From assembly GCA_937868095.1 (NCBI GenBank), contig CALMLO010000034.1:1-64000 (forward strand): 64,000 nucleotides of DNA, in the 5' to 3' direction. Below, piece after piece: positions 60,270 to 64,000 of this stretch. The notes beneath the pieces are model-generated. The model saw only the letters and a list, made by a program, of their open reading frames with translations, had not been told where the DNA came from and did no database searches. Source of the DNA: an uncultured Phycisphaerales bacterium (GTDB taxonomy: Bacteria > Planctomycetota > Phycisphaerae > Sedimentisphaerales > Anaerohalosphaeraceae). Within the stretch, counting starts at the first letter, position 1; the number at the start of each line of letters is the position of its first letter. The position numbers were made by a program, and so were the translations under genes.

Positions 60270-61802
60270 TTGACAGCAAAACCAGCGGAAGCAGAGAGCG
60301 TTAACAACCAAAAAAGTGAGCCGGAGCTTTATAAGCGTTCCATCCAAGGGGGCTACTGGGTGATGGGTATCGGCCTGTCCGGCCGGTTTTTGGGTTTTAT
60401 AAAAACCCTTTTTTACGCCAATCTGCTGGTTGTTCAGGACCTTGGCCTGTTGGCAATCACCATGATGCTGATTGAAGTATTGGGGGTCTTTTTTGAAACC
60501 GGCTTCAAAGACAAGTTAATTCAGGAAAAAAAGGATATTCATCCTTATTTAGATACTGCCTGGGTGATTCAACTCCTCCGCGGATTGGCGATGTTTTTAG
60601 TACTTTTCCTGGCTGCACCGATAGTCGCCTCTTGGAAGGTGCCTGAGGAAAAGGTTTCGTTGACGATTGCTGTTATACGGGGAATTGGTTTTTCTATTCT
60701 GCTGGGGGGTTTTGAAAATATTGGCACTGTTTTTCTTTACAAGCAGATGGAGTTCTCCAAGGTATTTTGGCTTCGCCTTCTTCCTTTGACGGCAGACTTG
60801 GTTGTTTCAGTGACTGTCATTTTTTTTTATCGAAGTATATGGGGCTATGTGGCAGGGCGTTTTGCAGAGGTCTTTGTGCGGCTGGCCCTGTCGTATAGTC
60901 TTTGCCCGTATCGACCTCACTTAAGTCTGGATTGGGGGAAGGCACGGGAATTATGGAAGTTCGGGAAGTGGATTTTTGGGTTGTCAATTCTGAACTTTTT
61001 GATTTCAGAAGGGGATGATTTCTTCGTTTGGTGGTATTTGGGGGTTTCGTCACTGGCATTGTATCGGTATGCTTTTCGATTTTCCAATCTGCCGGCTACC
61101 GATCTTACGAATACGCTCTCTCAAGTTACCTTCCCCGCCTATTCAAAGATTCAGGATGATATCCCGCGGCTGCGGGAGGCGTATCTGAAGGTACTGATGG
61201 TGATATCGTTTTTTTCCTTTCCTCTGGCAGGTTTAATTTTTATCCTGGGGCCGGATTTTGTACAGATTTTTCTGAAAGAAGACATGCATCCCATGATTCC
61301 GGCTATGCAGATTATGGCATTCAAGGGGCTGTTTCGTTCTCTGGGTGCAGCGCGGGGGCCTTTGTTTCTGGCTTTGGGAAAACCTAAGATCCATTGGATA
61401 CTTCAGTGTGTGCGTCTCTTTTTGCTGGCTGTTTTGATTTATCCTTTGACTCGGTCATGGGGTATCGAGGGGACAGCAACAGCCACGACGTTGATTGCCA
61501 TTCTGCTCTCACCCATCGGCTTCTGGTTGGTTTGCCGCTGGCTGAAGTGTTCAGTCTGGCGGATGCTTCAGCCGTTTTTGATCCCTATGGCAGCGGCATC
61601 GGTGGTGGTTTTGATCTTGGTGCTGGTTAAGTCTGCCGCTGGATGGAAAGTGTCTCCATTGTTTTTTGGAGGGCTTTTAGTTGTGGCGATTGTCTGTTAT
61701 GGGGGGGCTGTCTGGCTGCTGGACTCGATAAGCAAGTTTGGCCTTTTGGAGATTCTTAAAGACCAGGTGAATGTTCTCCGAAGGAGGAAGAATTCTCTAT
61801 GA
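60270..61802 (+). CDS. Polysaccharide/oligosaccharide flippase (Wzx/MviN-like)
   Basis: A 510-residue protein with about fourteen hydrophobic helices of the MOP superfamily polysaccharide flippases. IQGGYWVMGIGLSGRFLGFI opens it, and LPATDLTNTLSQVTFPAYSKIQ is the family's middle block. It would turn lipid-linked glycans across the inner membrane. The start is TTG 60270, with poor Shine-Dalgarno spacing; an internal start is possible. The sulfatase-like gene overlaps its stop by 4 bases (ATGA). Confidence 0.85.
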   Translation: MTAKPAEAESVNNQKSEPELYKRSIQGGYWVMGIGLSGRFLGFIKTLFYANLLVVQDLGLLAITMMLIEVLGVFFETGFKDKLIQEKKDIHPYLDTAWVIQLLRGLAMFLVLFLAAPIVASWKVPEEKVSLTIAVIRGIGFSILLGGFENIGTVFLYKQMEFSKVFWLRLLPLTADLVVSVTVIFFYRSIWGYVAGRFAEVFVRLALSYSLCPYRPHLSLDWGKARELWKFGKWIFGLSILNFLISEGDDFFVWWYLGVSSLALYRYAFRFSNLPATDLTNTLSQVTFPAYSKIQDDIPRLREAYLKVLMVISFFSFPLAGLIFILGPDFVQIFLKEDMHPMIPAMQIMAFKGLFRSLGAARGPLFLALGKPKIHWILQCVRLFLLAVLIYPLTRSWGIEGTATATTLIAILLSPIGFWLVCRWLKCSVWRMLQPFLIPMAAASVVVLILVLVKSAAGWKVSPLFFGGLLVVAIVCYGGAVWLLDSISKFGLLEILKDQVNVLRRRKNSL

Positions 61803-62758
61803 ATGCCGGCATTGTGCACATTATGGAAGAAGAATGGGATTATCTGATTCTTCTGGATGCCTGCCGATACGATTATTTTGAAAAGACCTATCCGAAGTTT
61901 TTTTCAGGAGGGCAATTGTCCTGCCGAAAATCGGTAGGCGGCTGTACGCAGGAATGGAGAGATCGCTCCTTTCCTGGGCGATACGAAGATGTAGTCTATG
62001 TTTCCTCCAATCCTTACATTAATTCCCAAAAGGCGGTAGAGGGATTTTGGGGAAAAGAGCATTTCCATCAAGTTATTGATGTTTGGCAGAGCGGATGGAA
62101 GTCTGACAGAGGGACCGTACCCCCCGAGATTGTTACCAAGGAGGCATTGCGGGCTGTTCAGTCTTGGCCGGCTAAAAGGGTTCTTATTCACTATCTGCAG
62201 CCGCATGCGCCTTATCTGGGTTTTGGATCAGGTTGTGCGGGATTTCCTCAGCCGGATATCGAGAAGGAGAATGTGCTGCGAGGAACAGTTTGCCGGCAGC
62301 GGCCGGCGCGGATTCGCGGAAAGATCTACCAGAAGCTCCATCATTGGGTCAAAACGAAAAGAATTTTTGGAAATCATCCTGATTGGCTGCTGGCTCATCT
62401 GTTGGCTCTGCCGCCAGTGAGTCCAATGGATGCGGTGCGCCGCCGATACGGAAAGAAGGGGCTCCGACGGGCTTATCAGGAGAATTTGGAGATTGTTCTG
62501 AGGGAGGTTGCTCGGCTGCTGCCTTATTTGAAGGGGAAAATTGTGGTCACTTCTGATCATGGAGAACTGCTCGGCGAGGGAGGATCGTATTCTCATGAAC
62601 CGAACTCGGAGAATCCTTATTTGCGTAATATTCCTTGGTGGACAATGGATAAACAGAGTGCCTGTCCGCTGCCGCCCCTGACAGAGGGGCCGGTGATGCC
62701 GGTTTTCCCCGAAGAGGAAACCATTGAAAAACGCTTGAAAGATTTGGGGTATCTATGA
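61799..62758 (+). CDS. Sulfatase/alkaline-phosphatase superfamily protein
   Basis: A 319-residue protein of the AlkP superfamily. DYLILLDACRYDYFEKTYP carries the first metal Asp, with Cys in the nucleophile region; VLIHYLQPHAPYLG and VVTSDHGELLGEGGSYSHEP are the later metal blocks. No signal peptide, so it acts in the cytoplasm or at the membrane face. Overlap with the flippase suggests transfer or removal of a phospho or sulfo group on the glycan. Confidence 0.8.
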   Translation: MNAGIVHIMEEEWDYLILLDACRYDYFEKTYPKFFSGGQLSCRKSVGGCTQEWRDRSFPGRYEDVVYVSSNPYINSQKAVEGFWGKEHFHQVIDVWQSGWKSDRGTVPPEIVTKEALRAVQSWPAKRVLIHYLQPHAPYLGFGSGCAGFPQPDIEKENVLRGTVCRQRPARIRGKIYQKLHHWVKTKRIFGNHPDWLLAHLLALPPVSPMDAVRRRYGKKGLRRAYQENLEIVLREVARLLPYLKGKIVVTSDHGELLGEGGSYSHEPNSENPYLRNIPWWTMDKQSACPLPPLTEGPVMPVFPEEETIEKRLKDLGYL

Positions 62759-62795
62759 GTGAGGAACTCAGGCCAGCCCAATCGAGAGGTGTAAA

Positions 62796-63488
62796 ATGAA
62801 CTTACAACAAAAAGCAGAGCAGTTGTCCAAAACAGTTTTTTTAGGTGGCCCTGTTAAAGATTTTGAGGCAGTTGGAAGATTACAATTCATTATGTTATTA
62901 AGGGAAGGGCTTTATCCTGACTCTAAAGTTTTGGATATTGGTTGCGGATGCTTAAGGGGAGGGTATTGGCTGATTCATTTTTTAAATAAGGATTGTTATT
63001 GCGGAATTGAACCCAACAAAAAAATGCTTGAGGAAGGCATTAAGACTTTTCTTGAGGATGACGTTCGCTGCAGCAAAAATCCCAGATTTAGTTACAATTC
63101 AGATTTTGATTTTTCTGTGTTTCACGAAAAGTTTGATTTCTTCATGGCTCGTTCGATTTGGACCCATGCTTCGAAGCAGCAGATTGAGAAAATGTTAGAC
63201 GGATTCTGTCAGCATTCGAGCGATAATGGTATCTTTCTAACCTCTTATCTCCGAGCAAGTTTTTTTAAACATAAAGAATATTGGGGCGATACATGGGTTG
63301 GCAGGAGCGACATCTCTGACAAACCGGGGGTGGTTTGTCATAGTTTTAAATGGGTGTCCGAAGTCTGTAAGAAAAGAAATTTGCAGATAGTTGAATTGAA
63401 AGAGGGGATTTATAATAATCAAATTTGGCTGAAAATTACGAAAGGGCGGGCTGCGAAAGAGCACGGAGGGGTATTGTGTTGTTTTTGA
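62796..63488 (+). CDS. Class I SAM-dependent methyltransferase
   Basis: A 230-residue methyltransferase. VLDIGCGCLRGGYWLIHFLN is motif I, YCGIEPNKKM motif II, and DFFMARSIWTHASKQQIEK follows. Its AT-rich codons are unlike the flippase and sulfatase-like genes before it, suggesting later transfer into the cluster. GAGAGGTG lies before the ATG. Substrate unknown, probably the glycan. Confidence 0.85.
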   Translation: MNLQQKAEQLSKTVFLGGPVKDFEAVGRLQFIMLLREGLYPDSKVLDIGCGCLRGGYWLIHFLNKDCYCGIEPNKKMLEEGIKTFLEDDVRCSKNPRFSYNSDFDFSVFHEKFDFFMARSIWTHASKQQIEKMLDGFCQHSSDNGIFLTSYLRASFFKHKEYWGDTWVGRSDISDKPGVVCHSFKWVSEVCKKRNLQIVELKEGIYNNQIWLKITKGRAAKEHGGVLCCF

Positions 63489-63561
63489 CAATCTTTACGT
63501 GTTTATTTTAGTCATTAGATAGCCCATAAAAGTTATTTCTTCTCACAAGAAAGAAATGTGA

Positions 63562-64000
63562 ATGCCTGTGAAAGCTGAACATTCAAAAACCAAAATGCTG
63601 ATTATTGGGATTGATGGAGGGACATGGACGATTTTGGAACCTGCAATTTGTGCAGGGGCAGCACCTAATCTGAAGACGCTTCGGGAAAAGGGGGTTTGGG
63701 GCATCCTGAAATCAACGATTCCTGCGATTACGCCGGCGGCCTGGGGGGCTTTTCAGACCGGCAAGAATCCCGGAGCCATCGGCGTATATGATTTTTACCG
63801 CTGGTCCGCCAAAGAGCGCAAGGACTATCCGGTGAATTCGACTTGCTTAGGCAAAACCATTTGGCAGCGTTTTAGTCAGGCGGGGTTAACCTGCGGCATT
63901 TTAAATGTGCCGATGACCTATCCTCCTCAGCCGGTTCGTGGGGTTGTGGTCAGCGGGCTTTTAACCCCATCACTGGAATCAGATTTTACCTATCCTGCCG
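63562..64000 (+). CDS. AlkP-superfamily phosphodiesterase-like protein (partial)
   Basis: The first 146 residues of a protein cut off by the window end. MLIIGIDGGTWTILEP gives the metal-binding Asp, and STIPAITPAAWGAFQTGKNP the nucleophile region (Thr or Ser) of type I phosphodiesterase/nucleotide pyrophosphatase proteins. Second AlkP-superfamily gene of the cluster. The start ATG 63562 has AAGAAAG upstream. Confidence 0.85.
   Translation, partial: MPVKAEHSKTKMLIIGIDGGTWTILEPAICAGAAPNLKTLREKGVWGILKSTIPAITPAAWGAFQTGKNPGAIGVYDFYRWSAKERKDYPVNSTCLGKTIWQRFSQAGLTCGILNVPMTYPPQPVRGVVVSGLLTPSLESDFTYPA

Noticed and set aside
1..64000. tRNA, rRNA and CRISPR arrays
   Set aside because: I looked for T-loop-like GGTTCGAATCC patterns and for regularly spaced repeats and saw none that folded or repeated convincingly.

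Overview
The window looks like a chromosomal stretch of a Planctomycetota bacterium of the class Phycisphaerae. The main sign is the secreted LamG protein at 8407-10878, which ends in the single dockerin-like motif (WTGDGTINLADLAELARRW) common in that group. Supporting signs are a diderm envelope (hldD, lptB), menaquinone genes, a carboxynorspermidine decarboxylase and a spermidine-synthase-like membrane fusion. This placement is inferred from protein features only.

Layout. 0-2.5 kb is accessory DNA: an orphan Rhs tip with a small secreted partner, then a pyrimidine-rich repeat region. 2.5-8.4 kb holds an RNase HII-like protein, a candidate structured small RNA, an SOS-type direct repeat, lexA with an overlapping upstream ORF, and mfd. 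8.4-14.3 kb holds a secreted zincin/LamG protein, a Nudix protein, a thioredoxin-fold protein and a MATE exporter. 14.4-22.1 kb is housekeeping: lepA, then minus-strand operons menG-menA-truD and hemW-pssA-psd. 22.2-27.7 kb holds a SIS protein, a DUF4954 beta-helix protein and rnr. 27.8-33.7 kb is a plus-strand run: a nucleotide-salvage fusion, deoC, a PLP class IV enzyme, a Nif3-like protein, scpB and mutY. 34-41.8 kb holds dapB, ribosomal protein THX, nspC, DUF502, a Ca/Na antiporter, a Bax-inhibitor family protein and a GH43-like protein. 41.8-53 kb holds tyrS, a DUF3800 accessory gene, hldD, an FHA-histidine kinase, mnmE-yidC, a phosphoesterase and a GcvT-like protein. 53-60 kb holds lptB, a mobile two-gene cassette inserted at the start of def, then def, acpS, a PilZ protein, mtnP and the spermidine-synthase fusion. 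From 60.2 kb a surface-polysaccharide cluster begins (flippase, sulfatase-like protein, methyltransferase, AlkP-superfamily protein) and runs off the end.

The most striking observation is the lptB-def junction. A low-GC pair (XRE/ImmA-IrrE metallopeptidase plus a DUF4411 PIN-like protein, a toxin-antitoxin-like arrangement) sits between two 48-bp direct repeats, which are the first 48 bases of def (46/48 identical). The native def start, with its Shine-Dalgarno sequence, is stranded upstream as a 17-codon stub. The working def uses a second copy of its 5' end immediately after the cassette. This looks like an integration that rebuilds an essential gene. Other notable signals are three TATAAT-N9-ATG arrangements that suggest leaderless transcripts, a TGTTCGG direct repeat upstream of lexA that matches the alphaproteobacterial LexA box GTTC-N7-GTTC, and an adenylate-kinase-like plus deoxyribosyltransferase-like fusion next to deoC.
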